From: an uncultured Bacteroidales bacterium
GTDB lineage: Bacteria > Bacteroidota > Bacteroidia > Bacteroidales > WCHB1-69
DNA: 49,881 nucleotides
Assembly: GCA_946413585.1 (NCBI GenBank)
Contig: CAMKLG010000018.1
Coordinates: 1 to 49,881 of the forward strand
Reading direction: 5' to 3'
Part shown: in pieces, positions 26,401 to 33,456 of the stretch
Layout: each line of letters begins with the position of its first letter
How positions within the stretch are numbered: the stretch's first letter is position 1
Translations under genes and position numbers: made by a program
Notes under the pieces: model-generated
Databases searched by the model: none
Told to the model about the DNA's origin: nothing
The model's input: the letters and a program-made list of their open reading frames with translations, nothing else

Positions 26401-29400
26401 ACTCTTCGTTGCTGCCGGGCGCTGCAACATTGTGATAATGCGTTAATTCAGCAATCAATGAAGTATTCTGCAAATAGCGAATGATGGATTCTTTTGTTTT
26501 TGAGTCAAGCGCAATAAGGTAATTGATTTCTTTGTGGTGGAGCTCCCCGTTCTGTACGATGCGGGCGAGCACGTTGATGTAGCGGTCATTATTGCGGCGC
26601 GTTTTCACCGTCACCAATTTCTGTTCATGATCCAGCGGGATGCGCAGTGTTTTCAGCCGTTTGCCGCCTTGATAGACATCGCAAATCATCACCGCATTGT
26701 GCAGACAGCTGCCCACACTCAACGTCATCTTCTCGCCTGTTCTCTCTGGATACTTTTCGAAAGCGATCCGAATGGGCATATAAGCATTGAAATCTGTTGA
26801 GGATGAATGGTTTACGGTAAAATGCCGCTCCTCTTTGACGGGATTTCCACGCTTGTCAGTGCCTTCTACCAACAATTTATAATCGCCTGTTTTCCAGTTG
26901 TGTACATCTATCAAGAGCAAAGAATCGGGGCAAAACAGCCGCTCTGTCGTGTAAACTGTATCCAACACAGGCCAATAGCTGTAGGAACGCTCGTTGAGGT
27001 CCCAAGTCACGTGCGGGAATTGTTGCGCGTACTCTTCTTGGCTGTAGTGCGGCTCCCACCGTTTGGGCTTATGCTTCAATACCGGAATACGGTAATGCTC
27101 AGGTGATTTCAATCGCATGATGGTTGCACGCAACGGCACTTTTTGAGGGATTTTCTCGAAATTGACGGGCTGTAGCACCAGTTGCATCGTGTCACCCGTC
27201 GCCAAGTCGAAGTCTTTCTCCAAATCAACGCTGATGGTCAACAGCTTTGGTGGAATGACGACCCTCATGATGTCTTGATGGGTCTCCCCGTTCAGGTCGG
27301 TTACGATAGCCTCAATGTACAACACAACATCCACGCCACTGCGAGGCATGGCATATCGGTATATGAAATAACCCTCTTCGTCAGTGTATAAGTTAAATTG
27401 CTCTGTTTCAATATAGTTTACATTCAATGCCACATCGGCATCGCGGATTGGATAGCCGCTGAGCGCGGTCACTTTTCCCCGGATAGTCAGCGTGTCGCCC
27501 GTGGCGGTTTGAGCGGTGTCTTTCAGCAGTTTCACCTTGAAAGAGGGCAGTTTATATTCTGCCACCTCAAGCGTTGGATTATACCATCGCTCTATTCTTT
27601 TATCTGGACATTTCAACTCGATTCTGTATTTCCCGATTTTGTCGGGCAGGTTAAATTCACCCGCCACACTGCCGAACTCGTTGGTGGTCAATTGCATGGA
27701 ATCGATAATCGCGTATGGATACTTGTTTTCTTGTAGTTGCACCACAACCGTCTGATTCGGAATCAATTTCCTTTTCCAGCCATATAGGACAAACTTGAAA
27801 TGTGCGGTTTGTCCAGGGCGGTAAAGCGTCCTGTCCGTAAACAACTGAGTAAAATAGTTATCCATCCTTCTACGCGCATAACGTCGGCCAACTATTTTCT
27901 GCTCCAGCCAAGGATAACAAGGCGGATCATAGTAATATTCATGTTTTACGTTTTTATCATGGATTTTTGTCAGATCAGTGCTGCAAAACAATACTCGTTG
28001 ATATCGGATTTCCCCGAAACGGTTGGTGAATCGGGTTATTTTCAACGGCACATTGACACTGCGCCATGAAATGGGTTTGCCCGAATTGAAATCATTCACC
28101 GCAATATAATGGTTGCGTCCCTCACTCCAAGTCGATACTTTCATTCGGTTTACGCTAAACTCGGTTTTCATCAGCGCCCCCAGGCTGTCTAATTCGGGAC
28201 GTTGGTGGAAGAAAAATTCGTAATGACCTAGGGGAAGCGAATCGAGCCAAAGTTCTGTCGTATAGGAGAGGTTTTTGCCGTGAGTCTCTAAGATAAAACG
28301 CTGAGTGTAAACAGGTTGCTCTGAATGAGAATACCATCGAGTCGAATAGGTTCCCTTTGCCTTTTTGTTCACGTCATCGTTAGAATAGTAATGGAAGTAA
28401 GATGATCGGCTATCATAATCATCACGATAGACGCTGACATACAAGGTGTCGATGTTGGCGTAGGTGATGGGCATCCGCAGTTTATGTCCCGGCGGGAGAT
28501 CATATTGCGCATTGGTGAGCTCAATTTGCTGCAGGGTGAGCTGTTCGATGTAGTAGCTGGCGTTTTGGCGGTAATAGGCGATTTCCCCCTCGCGCATCAC
28601 ATGGTCGAAATATTTCAAGGCCCTTGCGGGATAATCGTTTTTCTCTTCCGTTTGCTGGCTGGCCGAATAGAGCAGCACGCCACGAGCATAGTCGAAAGCC
28701 TCGTTAGGGTCGTAAATCTCTTCCATCCAATTGAGTTCCTTCCAATAATCGGACGAATCGACGGGATAATCGGGCAAATCGTAGAGGTGGGCCAACCAAA
28801 GTAGCTCAAAATGAATTTTGACTGTTTGGTCATTCTGCAGTGGAGGAATATTGAGGACTTTTTCTATCAAATATTCAACCATTTCCTTGTCCTTATAGAA
28901 ATAGTCAAGGCAATTTTGCACTAAAACATCATACAAAGTGGGGGTGAAAACCGTCCAAACCGCATCGTCTGTCGTCAAAAATCCCCAAACACTGTTGCTG
29001 TACCCGATTCCCGTCGGCATTTGGTCGAAGCAGGTGCGAAAATGCTCCTTCGCGGCGTTACGGAAATCCTCTTTCGTCCATTCGTCAAGGCGCTGGATGT
29101 CAGTATTTTGCGTGTTTGATGGGGTGGTATTGGCAGAACCACTCGCGGTCATCAGCACCATGCCGCTAAGATACTGATAGAGACTGCGATAGAGTGCGGA
29201 ATCGGGGTCGTTCCACTGCACGGCAATGTCCATTTCCCGCAATGAGTCAATCCGTAACAGCATCTCTCTGAAGCTTATACGATCGGTTCTGTTGTCAAGA
29301 TATGTCCGTTCCCAGTTCACCCGAAATTGTTGGTAAGCATCCTTCTCGCGCACCGCCTTCCGCTCAATCGTGTCCAACTGAGCGGCACGTATGCTGGGGT

Positions 29401-29530
29401 GGTAAGAGGGAAGGGTTTCATAGTTCGCCCAAAGTGACTCAAATGAGCGATTTTGCCCAATCGACAGGAATGGCGGCATCGCAAGCAGCAGCACCAAAAG
29501 AATCCTGAATAGTATGTTTTGTATCCACAT
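23435..29530 (-). CDS. Giant alpha-2-macroglobulin-family protein with thioester motif and TonB-plug-like insert
   Basis: 2031 residues from the ATG at 29530, which starts a signal peptide (MWIQNILFRILLVLLLAMPP to SIGQ); the frame open to 29653 has no signal character. No lipobox, so it should be periplasmic or surface-held by other means. The N-terminal ~450 residues are helical; then MG-type beta domains (TDRTLYRPGQTAHFKFVLYG is the MG2 signature). TETAFFYPQLRTDEQG (~1240) opens the A2M/MG7 part; PYECNEQLF (Cys1479) is the CxEQ thioester motif; the helical thioester domain follows (SGGWDWYGRYG). Bacterial homologues are thought to trap proteases. Residues ~1165-1215 (GRDVRSALSDMAGV to VIVDGMQVRR) look like part of a TonB-receptor plug and sit where a bait region would be. 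It follows miaA by 123 bp; a box TATTTTCG before the start is one base off the consensus. Confidence 0.9.
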   Translation of the reverse strand: MWIQNILFRILLVLLLAMPPFLSIGQNRSFESLWANYETLPSYHPSIRAAQLDTIERKAVREKDAYQQFRVNWERTYLDNRTDRISFREMLLRIDSLREMDIAVQWNDPDSALYRSLYQYLSGMVLMTASGSANTTPSNTQNTDIQRLDEWTKEDFRNAAKEHFRTCFDQMPTGIGYSNSVWGFLTTDDAVWTVFTPTLYDVLVQNCLDYFYKDKEMVEYLIEKVLNIPPLQNDQTVKIHFELLWLAHLYDLPDYPVDSSDYWKELNWMEEIYDPNEAFDYARGVLLYSASQQTEEKNDYPARALKYFDHVMREGEIAYYRQNASYYIEQLTLQQIELTNAQYDLPPGHKLRMPITYANIDTLYVSVYRDDYDSRSSYFHYYSNDDVNKKAKGTYSTRWYSHSEQPVYTQRFILETHGKNLSYTTELWLDSLPLGHYEFFFHQRPELDSLGALMKTEFSVNRMKVSTWSEGRNHYIAVNDFNSGKPISWRSVNVPLKITRFTNRFGEIRYQRVLFCSTDLTKIHDKNVKHEYYYDPPCYPWLEQKIVGRRYARRRMDNYFTQLFTDRTLYRPGQTAHFKFVLYGWKRKLIPNQTVVVQLQENKYPYAIIDSMQLTTNEFGSVAGEFNLPDKIGKYRIELKCPDKRIERWYNPTLEVAEYKLPSFKVKLLKDTAQTATGDTLTIRGKVTALSGYPIRDADVALNVNYIETEQFNLYTDEEGYFIYRYAMPRSGVDVVLYIEAIVTDLNGETHQDIMRVVIPPKLLTISVDLEKDFDLATGDTMQLVLQPVNFEKIPQKVPLRATIMRLKSPEHYRIPVLKHKPKRWEPHYSQEEYAQQFPHVTWDLNERSYSYWPVLDTVYTTERLFCPDSLLLIDVHNWKTGDYKLLVEGTDKRGNPVKEERHFTVNHSSSTDFNAYMPIRIAFEKYPERTGEKMTLSVGSCLHNAVMICDVYQGGKRLKTLRIPLDHEQKLVTVKTRRNNDRYINVLARIVQNGELHHKEINYLIALDSKTKESIIRYLQNTSLIAELTHYHNVAAPGSNEEWEITIHDGNQNAAKEVEMLAWMMDGSLYELGMKGPEYKLNPRYRSSIPRAFRKKMTTTILRSECKDLSVAYPSYITFRQAKHRYLPGPYEKIRPLYNYTSMNHFQRADDGVDYAIVTYEPPVFSMDNTAASGRDVRSALSDMAGVSSVDGTLTSVRGNRSDGQQVIVDGMQVRRDVQVVETIIEEETPEKREISAPSPDIRVRTTFTETAFFYPQLRTDEQGHIRFRFTLPDQYTNWQFFATGHNKRLSTCELTAFLQSRRSFMLQSNAPRFLREGDTMDFAAKVVNISEKNVRGEVTLAFFNAENNQPIKMIVGNDSQPFDVSANASQEVHFRLAIPENVPAVTYRIVARCTDSAAVAGDGEENILPVLPNRMLITEAQHFFVPARTDTAFTFQRYRTAQTPTLRPLSYTMEVTANPAWLAIQALPSLMRYPYECNEQLFSKLFAAAVVRHALKQNPELEDIFERWRNDTLNGSLESPLLKNETLRNILLEETPWLSSAQSESKQRRENAELFSADNLDRQLTQSLNNLMHNQLPSGGWDWYGRYGYSQYITDYLIAGFYKLQRLGVKLSADADKMLAKAIRQSDKIQEERYQQYLERLMKDPEAKFYFSEEDVHYLYARSFAGFDSVWLKKPYVQNLINLSAHQIHSAPYMRQAAFALTMHHLGETEVARQIVEDLRYYAFHDKELGMYWGENPGNRRKGWRIWGYYPWYEAPVERQAMLIEAFSEISPREEELTAMKQWLLLQKEGNSWKSTKAASAAVYALLLNAPKDLLAPATTTITVGGETFTPTQDGSAEAGTGYLKHVWTTEEMTPQLADIKVQTDSAHPAFGSCYWQYLEIPDKVTASGDGLTIQRTLLHRPAEGDGKHAEPVTAANPMRLGERITVRLVIRSDRELEYVHVKDPRTAAFEPVNIHERRGGNNGAWWVESPRDAAEHFFLNRLPQGTIIIEYDLYVTQTGTFSHAPATVECMYAPGHRGQSDGNRITVQ

Positions 29531-29653
29531 AACGATAAAATATTCCACCGCGAAAATAAAAAATCTTGCGCATATACCCTTAGGATGCAAAAAAAAAGGT
29601 TGCAGCTTGTTGAAAATATTTTTCCTTTTTTTGATGTGCGCCCCGTCGCGCAT

Positions 29654-30523
29654 CTACAGGAGGATCTCCTCGTATTCCCTTTTGAACCACGTAATCTGCC
29701 GCTTCGCGTATCTGCGGGTGTGCGTTTTGATGTCCGTAACCGCCTGCTCCAGCGTGCATTTGCCGTCGAAGTAGTCGAACAGTTCGCGGTAGCCTACGGT
29801 GTTGAGGGCGTTGAGGTCGCGGTAGGGGAGAAGTGAGCGCGCTTCCTCCAGCAGTCCGTCCTCCATCATCTTATCGACCCGCCGGTTGATGCGATTGAAA
29901 AGCTCCTCCCGAGGCCGGTTCAGGTAGTACTTTTCGATATTGAAGTCTCTGGTTACCTGCTTTTTATGCAGATGTTCAGAATAGGGCTTTCCCGTCTGCA
30001 AAGAAACCTCCAAGGCCCGCATTATCCGTTTGGAATCGTTGGGATTGACGGTGTCGGCATACTCGGGGTCCAGAAGTCGCAGTTGTGCGTGCAATGCTTC
30101 TACGCCGTTGTTGTTGAACAGGTTGATGACGTACTGTCGCGTGTTCGGGTCAGGATCGGGCATTTCATCTACCCCATGGCACACCGCGTCCAAATACTGC
30201 GGACTGCCGCCGGTCATGATGACCACGGGGTATTTTCGGAACAGTTCCCCGAGCAGTTTTAGCACGTCCTGTTCATACATATATATATTATAGTAGTCAT
30301 GGATGGAGAGCATTCCCACAAAAAAATGTTGCGCAGCGGACAGCTCTTCCTCGGTGGGGAAAGCCGTTCCGATGCGCATTTCTCGATAAAACTGCCGCGA
30401 GTCGGCGGAGATGATGGGCACCTGCCACCGTTGCGCCAGCTCAATAGTGTAGGCGGTTTTGCCTACGCCTGTGGGACCGGTGAGGATGTACAGCGTCGGA
30501 CCGCTAAAAGTCGGCGAACTCAT
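29654..30523 (-). CDS. miaA: tRNA dimethylallyltransferase
   Basis: 289 residues. Transfers dimethylallyl to A37 of tRNAs that read UNN codons. The P-loop LTGPTGVGKTAYTIELA and the ISADSRQFYREM motif are clear; later FNIEKYYLNRPREELFNRINRRVDKM and NTVGYRELF are conserved MiaA segments. It starts 20 bp inside the end of the upstream PRiA4_ORF3 gene, so the two are co-translated. Confidence 0.95.
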   Translation of the reverse strand: MSSPTFSGPTLYILTGPTGVGKTAYTIELAQRWQVPIISADSRQFYREMRIGTAFPTEEELSAAQHFFVGMLSIHDYYNIYMYEQDVLKLLGELFRKYPVVIMTGGSPQYLDAVCHGVDEMPDPDPNTRQYVINLFNNNGVEALHAQLRLLDPEYADTVNPNDSKRIMRALEVSLQTGKPYSEHLHKKQVTRDFNIEKYYLNRPREELFNRINRRVDKMMEDGLLEEARSLLPYRDLNALNTVGYRELFDYFDGKCTLEQAVTDIKTHTRRYAKRQITWFKREYEEILL

Positions 30524-31109
30524 TCAAGTCGGTGTAGTCCTCCTCGTTGTAGCCATCGTTGAAGCCGAAATCTTCCTCTTCCTCCTCTAGCTCGTCGAGG
30601 AGCAAGGATGCTTCATCAACTTCAGGTTGCGGCAAATCTTTGGCGGTGAGTCGCACGGGCATCACACCCTTTTGGAATGTGCAGCGCGGGAACTCGTCGG
30701 GTTTGTCGGTCTGCGCCACCTTCTGGAATTCGATGTAGAAGGTCTTCGGATCCATAAAGTCGTACTCGTAAAGAATATGCTGGTGCGGATCGGTGATGAA
30801 ATCCTTCAGAATCGCGTCCTTCATGACGAATTTCGGAAGCCGCGATTTCGTGCTGAATGAATCTTCCTCCTCATATTCGGGGCTTTCAAAGTCCTCGTCC
30901 TCTTCGGAGGTGTCCATCAGGGTAATCTCCTTTTGCTTGTTCCACTTCTGGTCGCAGATGGAGAAAGCGGCGAATTCGTTGCCTTGCAAGCCCAGACACT
31001 TGTACAGGAATAGGTGGAAATCCTCAAAGTTGGTGTTTGCGAGTACGTCCACGTCGCGCACGAAGTCCTCCACTTCGTCGTAAAACACTTTGAATTTGTA
31101 ATAATACAT
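30504..31109 (-). CDS. PRiA4_ORF3-like (IS1096 passenger TnpR-type) protein
   Basis: 201 residues. MYYYKFKVFYDEVEDFVRD and NFEDFHLFLYKCLGLQGNEFAAFSIC resemble the plasmid pRiA4b ORF-3 family, often labelled 'IS1096 passenger'. The middle and C-terminal parts are very acidic (TSEEDEDFESPEYEEEDS; LLLDELEEEEEDFGFNDGY). The label from an insertion sequence is historical; no transposase or insertion-sequence ends are near, and in Bacteroidetes this gene commonly precedes miaA. Function unknown. Confidence 0.8.
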   Translation of the reverse strand: MYYYKFKVFYDEVEDFVRDVDVLANTNFEDFHLFLYKCLGLQGNEFAAFSICDQKWNKQKEITLMDTSEEDEDFESPEYEEEDSFSTKSRLPKFVMKDAILKDFITDPHQHILYEYDFMDPKTFYIEFQKVAQTDKPDEFPRCTFQKGVMPVRLTAKDLPQPEVDEASLLLDELEEEEEDFGFNDGYNEEDYTDLNEFADF

Positions 31110-31120
31110 GATTTTAATGG

Positions 31121-31168
31121 TTATAGGTTATTGGTTATGGGTTATTGAGGGTTTAGAGTTTAGGGTTT
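31121..31168. repeat. Low-complexity tract (GGTTATAGGTTATTGG and GGGTTTAGAGTTTAGGG units)
   Basis: Short degenerate repeat upstream of the 30504-31109 gene, same type as 1-190 and 42110-42222. It lies between yebC's 3' palindrome and the start of the next minus-strand gene. Confidence 0.7.
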
Positions 31169-31174
31169 ATAAGT

Positions 31175-31202
31175 GTAGAGACGCAAAGTTTTGCGTCTCT
31201 AC
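31175..31202. repeat. 28-bp palindrome, GTAGAGAC family copy 3
   Basis: Same outer eight bases as the other copies with core GCAAAG/TTTTGC. Nine bp beyond the yebC stop codon, so it would form a hairpin at the 3' end of the yebC mRNA. Confidence 0.85.
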
Positions 31203-31211
31203 GCTGGATCA

Positions 31212-31937
31212 TTATTCCTCTTCCTCGGGTTCTTCCATATTATGATAGACGTTGGTCACGTCCTCATCTTCGTTGATTTTGTCGAGGAGCAGGTTGACCT
31301 CGGCGCGTTGTTCGTCGGTGAGAGCTTTGAGTTCCTTCGGGATGCGGTCGAACTTGAAGCTTTTGATTTCATACTTGTTGTCTTCCAAATATTTTTGGAT
31401 AGGGCCGAAGGCTTTGTATTCGGCCATGATGATCACTTCTTCTTCGTCGGAGTCGATTTCAGCGTCGAAATCCATCATAGCGAGTTCGAACTCTTCGATG
31501 TCGAGTTCCGGAGTACGGGCGATAGTGAAGATGCATTTGTGGTCGAACAGGAAGTCGAGCATGCCGGAGGTGCCGAGGGAACCACCAAACTTGTTGAAAT
31601 AGCTGCGCACGTTGGCGACGGTACGCTGGTTGTTGTCGGTAGCCGCCTCGATGAGGATGGCGATGCCGTGAGGTCCGCGACCTTCATAGACCATTTCTTT
31701 ATAATCGGACATGTCCTTTTCGAAGGCGCGTTTGATGGCGCGATCGATATTGTCTTTCGGCATGTTCTCGTTTCTGGCAGATTGGATAAGCAGACGGAGT
31801 TTGGAGTTCTGCTCGGGGTCGGGACCGCCGGCCTTGGCGGCCATGGTTATTTCCTTGCCCAGACGGGTGAAAGTCTTGGCCAAATATGCGTTTCTCTTGA
31901 AAATTCTTGCTTTACGATATTCAAAAGCTCTTCCCAT
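31212..31937 (-). CDS. yebC: YebC/PmpR-family translation or transcription factor
   Basis: 241 residues. GRAFEYRKARIFKRNAYLAK and KAGGPDPEQNSKLRLLIQSARNENMPKDNIDRAIKRA are the conserved N-terminal helices; YEGRGPHGIAILIEAATDNNQRT is the family's best-known signature. The C-terminus carries an acidic tail (EEPEEEE). Described as a DNA-binding regulator and, in more recent work, as an aid to ribosomes at proline stretches. Single gene with its own -7 box. Confidence 0.93.
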   Translation of the reverse strand: MGRAFEYRKARIFKRNAYLAKTFTRLGKEITMAAKAGGPDPEQNSKLRLLIQSARNENMPKDNIDRAIKRAFEKDMSDYKEMVYEGRGPHGIAILIEAATDNNQRTVANVRSYFNKFGGSLGTSGMLDFLFDHKCIFTIARTPELDIEEFELAMMDFDAEIDSDEEEVIIMAEYKAFGPIQKYLEDNKYEIKSFKFDRIPKELKALTDEQRAEVNLLLDKINEDEDVTNVYHNMEEPEEEE

Positions 31938-31996
31938 TTTGTCTTATAATTTAAATATGAATACTTTAATTAAAACGTCTCATTTGAAAAACGCCG

Positions 31997-32004
31997 CAAA
32001 GGTA
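31997..32004 (-). promoter_or_regulatory. Predicted -7 box (TACCTTTG) of yebC
   Basis: TACCTTTG on the minus strand, 59 bp before the yebC ATG. Confidence 0.55.
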
Positions 32005-32153
32005 CAATTTTTTTTCTTTGGAAAAGAAATTAATTTGCCATTTTGCTTTTGGACATTAACTTTTAACCTTAAAAAAACAGCCAACAGCCGATAGCTAAAA
32101 GCTAATAACAAAAAAATATTTCACAAACCTGTGTGATATATTCCAAAAAATAG

Positions 32154-32161
32154 TATCTTTG
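32154..32161 (+). promoter_or_regulatory. Predicted -7 box (TATCTTTG) of kdd
   Basis: TATCTTTG on the plus strand, 56 bp before the ATG at 32218. Preceding bases are AT-rich without a clear -33 TTG. Confidence 0.6.
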
Positions 32162-32217
32162 CGACCTCAATTTTTGAGGCATAAAAGTTTTGTATCATTC
32201 TTAAAATCATTCAAATT

Positions 32218-33291
32218 ATGCAGAAAAAAGGCAACAAATACGGTACTCACCGCGTGATTGAACCAAAAGGCGTTCTCCCGCAGCCCGCTAACAAACTTGA
32301 CAACAACATGGACGAGATTTGGGATAATGAAATCCTTATTGATGTCCAAACGTTGAATATCGACTCTGCTTCATTTACCGACATCCATAATTATGCCAAG
32401 GAACAAGCTGGCCCTGGCGCTTCCGAAGAAAAAATCATGGAAGAGGTGAAGAAAGAGATGCTCTTGAACGTTGAATTGCAGGGCAAGCACCGTAACCGTC
32501 GTACTGGTTCTGGCGGTATGTTGCTCGGTAAGGTTGAGAAGATCGGTGACGCTCTCAAAGGCAAAATCGACCTCAAAGAGGGCGACCGTATCGCTACCCT
32601 CGTCAGCCTCAGCCTCACCCCGCTGCGCATTGACGAAATCCTTGAAATCCGTCCTGATGTTGACCAAGTCGATATCAAAGGTAAGGCTATCCTTTTCGAG
32701 AGCGGTATCTACGCTAAGATTCCGACCGACATGCCTGAGAAGCTCGCTTTGAGCGCATTGGACGTGGCAGGTGCTCCTGCACAAACCGCTAAATTGTGCC
32801 AATACGGCCAAACCGTCGTTATCCTCGGCGCTGGTGGTAAGAGCGGTATGCTCTGCTGCTACGAGGCTAAGAAACGCGTCGGTGTCACCGGTAAGGTCAT
32901 CGGTATCGCCAACAGCCCGAAGAGCACCCAACGTATCAAAGACCTCGGCTTCTGCGACATCGTGGAGTCTGCCGCCGGCATGACCCCCGTCCAAGTCTAT
33001 GAGCTCATCGAAAAACTCACCGACGGCAAGATGGCCGATGTTACCATCAACTGCGTCAACGTTCCTGACCAGGAGATGACCGCCGTGCTCTGCACCAAAG
33101 ATGACGGTATCGTCTATTTCTTCAGCATGGCTACCAGCTTCACGAAAGCTTCCCTCGGTGCTGAAGGTATCGGCAGCGACGTGAACATGATCATGGGTAA
33201 CGGCTATACCAAAGGCCACGCCGAATTCACCCTCCAGGAGCTTCGCGAAAGCCCCGAACTCAGAAAGATCTTCGAAGAGTTATACGCATAA
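32218..33291 (+). CDS. kdd: L-erythro-3,5-diaminohexanoate dehydrogenase
   Basis: 357 residues. Oxidatively deaminates 3,5-diaminohexanoate to 5-amino-3-oxohexanoate with NAD(P), a late step in lysine fermentation to acetate and butyrate. The family start (KYGTHRVIEPKGVLPQPA) is recognised; VVILGAGGKSGMLCCYEA is the Rossmann dinucleotide loop; INCVNVPDQEMTAVL and FFSMATSFTKASLGAEGIG are later conserved parts. The codon use looks highly expressed. None of the usual partners (kamA, kamDE, kce, kal) lies in the window; it stands alone, with its own promoter and terminator. The function is family-based. Confidence 0.9.
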   Translation: MQKKGNKYGTHRVIEPKGVLPQPANKLDNNMDEIWDNEILIDVQTLNIDSASFTDIHNYAKEQAGPGASEEKIMEEVKKEMLLNVELQGKHRNRRTGSGGMLLGKVEKIGDALKGKIDLKEGDRIATLVSLSLTPLRIDEILEIRPDVDQVDIKGKAILFESGIYAKIPTDMPEKLALSALDVAGAPAQTAKLCQYGQTVVILGAGGKSGMLCCYEAKKRVGVTGKVIGIANSPKSTQRIKDLGFCDIVESAAGMTPVQVYELIEKLTDGKMADVTINCVNVPDQEMTAVLCTKDDGIVYFFSMATSFTKASLGAEGIGSDVNMIMGNGYTKGHAEFTLQELRESPELRKIFEELYA

Positions 33292-33331
33292 CCCTTCGGT
33301 CTTTATACCATTAGTAATAATTATCTGATGA

Positions 33332-33369
33332 AATAAGCGGTGTGTAACGAGCACCGCTTATTTTTTTTT
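33332..33369 (+). terminator. Intrinsic terminator of kdd
   Basis: ATAAGCGGTG and CACCGCTTAT arms with a 9-base loop, followed by a long T-run, 41 bp after the kdd stop. Confidence 0.85.
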
Positions 33370-33397
33370 GTAGAGACGTTGCACACAACGTCTCTAC
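33370..33397. repeat. 28-bp palindrome, GTAGAGAC family copy 4
   Basis: Core GTTGCA/CACAAC, loop bases unpaired. It directly follows the kdd terminator and precedes the -7 box of the next gene by 12 bp. Confidence 0.85.
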
Positions 33398-33409
33398 AAA
33401 AAAAAATTG

Positions 33410-33417
33410 TATCTTTG
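33410..33417 (+). promoter_or_regulatory. Predicted -7 box (TATCTTTG) of the M49-like gene
   Basis: TATCTTTG lies 39 bp before the ATG at 33457, just downstream of palindrome copy 4. Confidence 0.6.
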
Positions 33418-33456
33418 CCCTCGTGTTTTTTAGGAAATAATCTTAAATTTTTGAAT

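Noticed and set aside
23330..28833. Many plus-strand frames opposite the alpha-2-macroglobulin gene
   Set aside because: All lie antisense to one continuous 2031-residue protein with clear domains; none has a start context or known domain.
30504..31109. Reading the PRiA4_ORF3 gene as evidence of an insertion sequence
   Set aside because: No transposase, terminal inverted repeats or target duplications; the gene overlaps miaA in a stable housekeeping arrangement.
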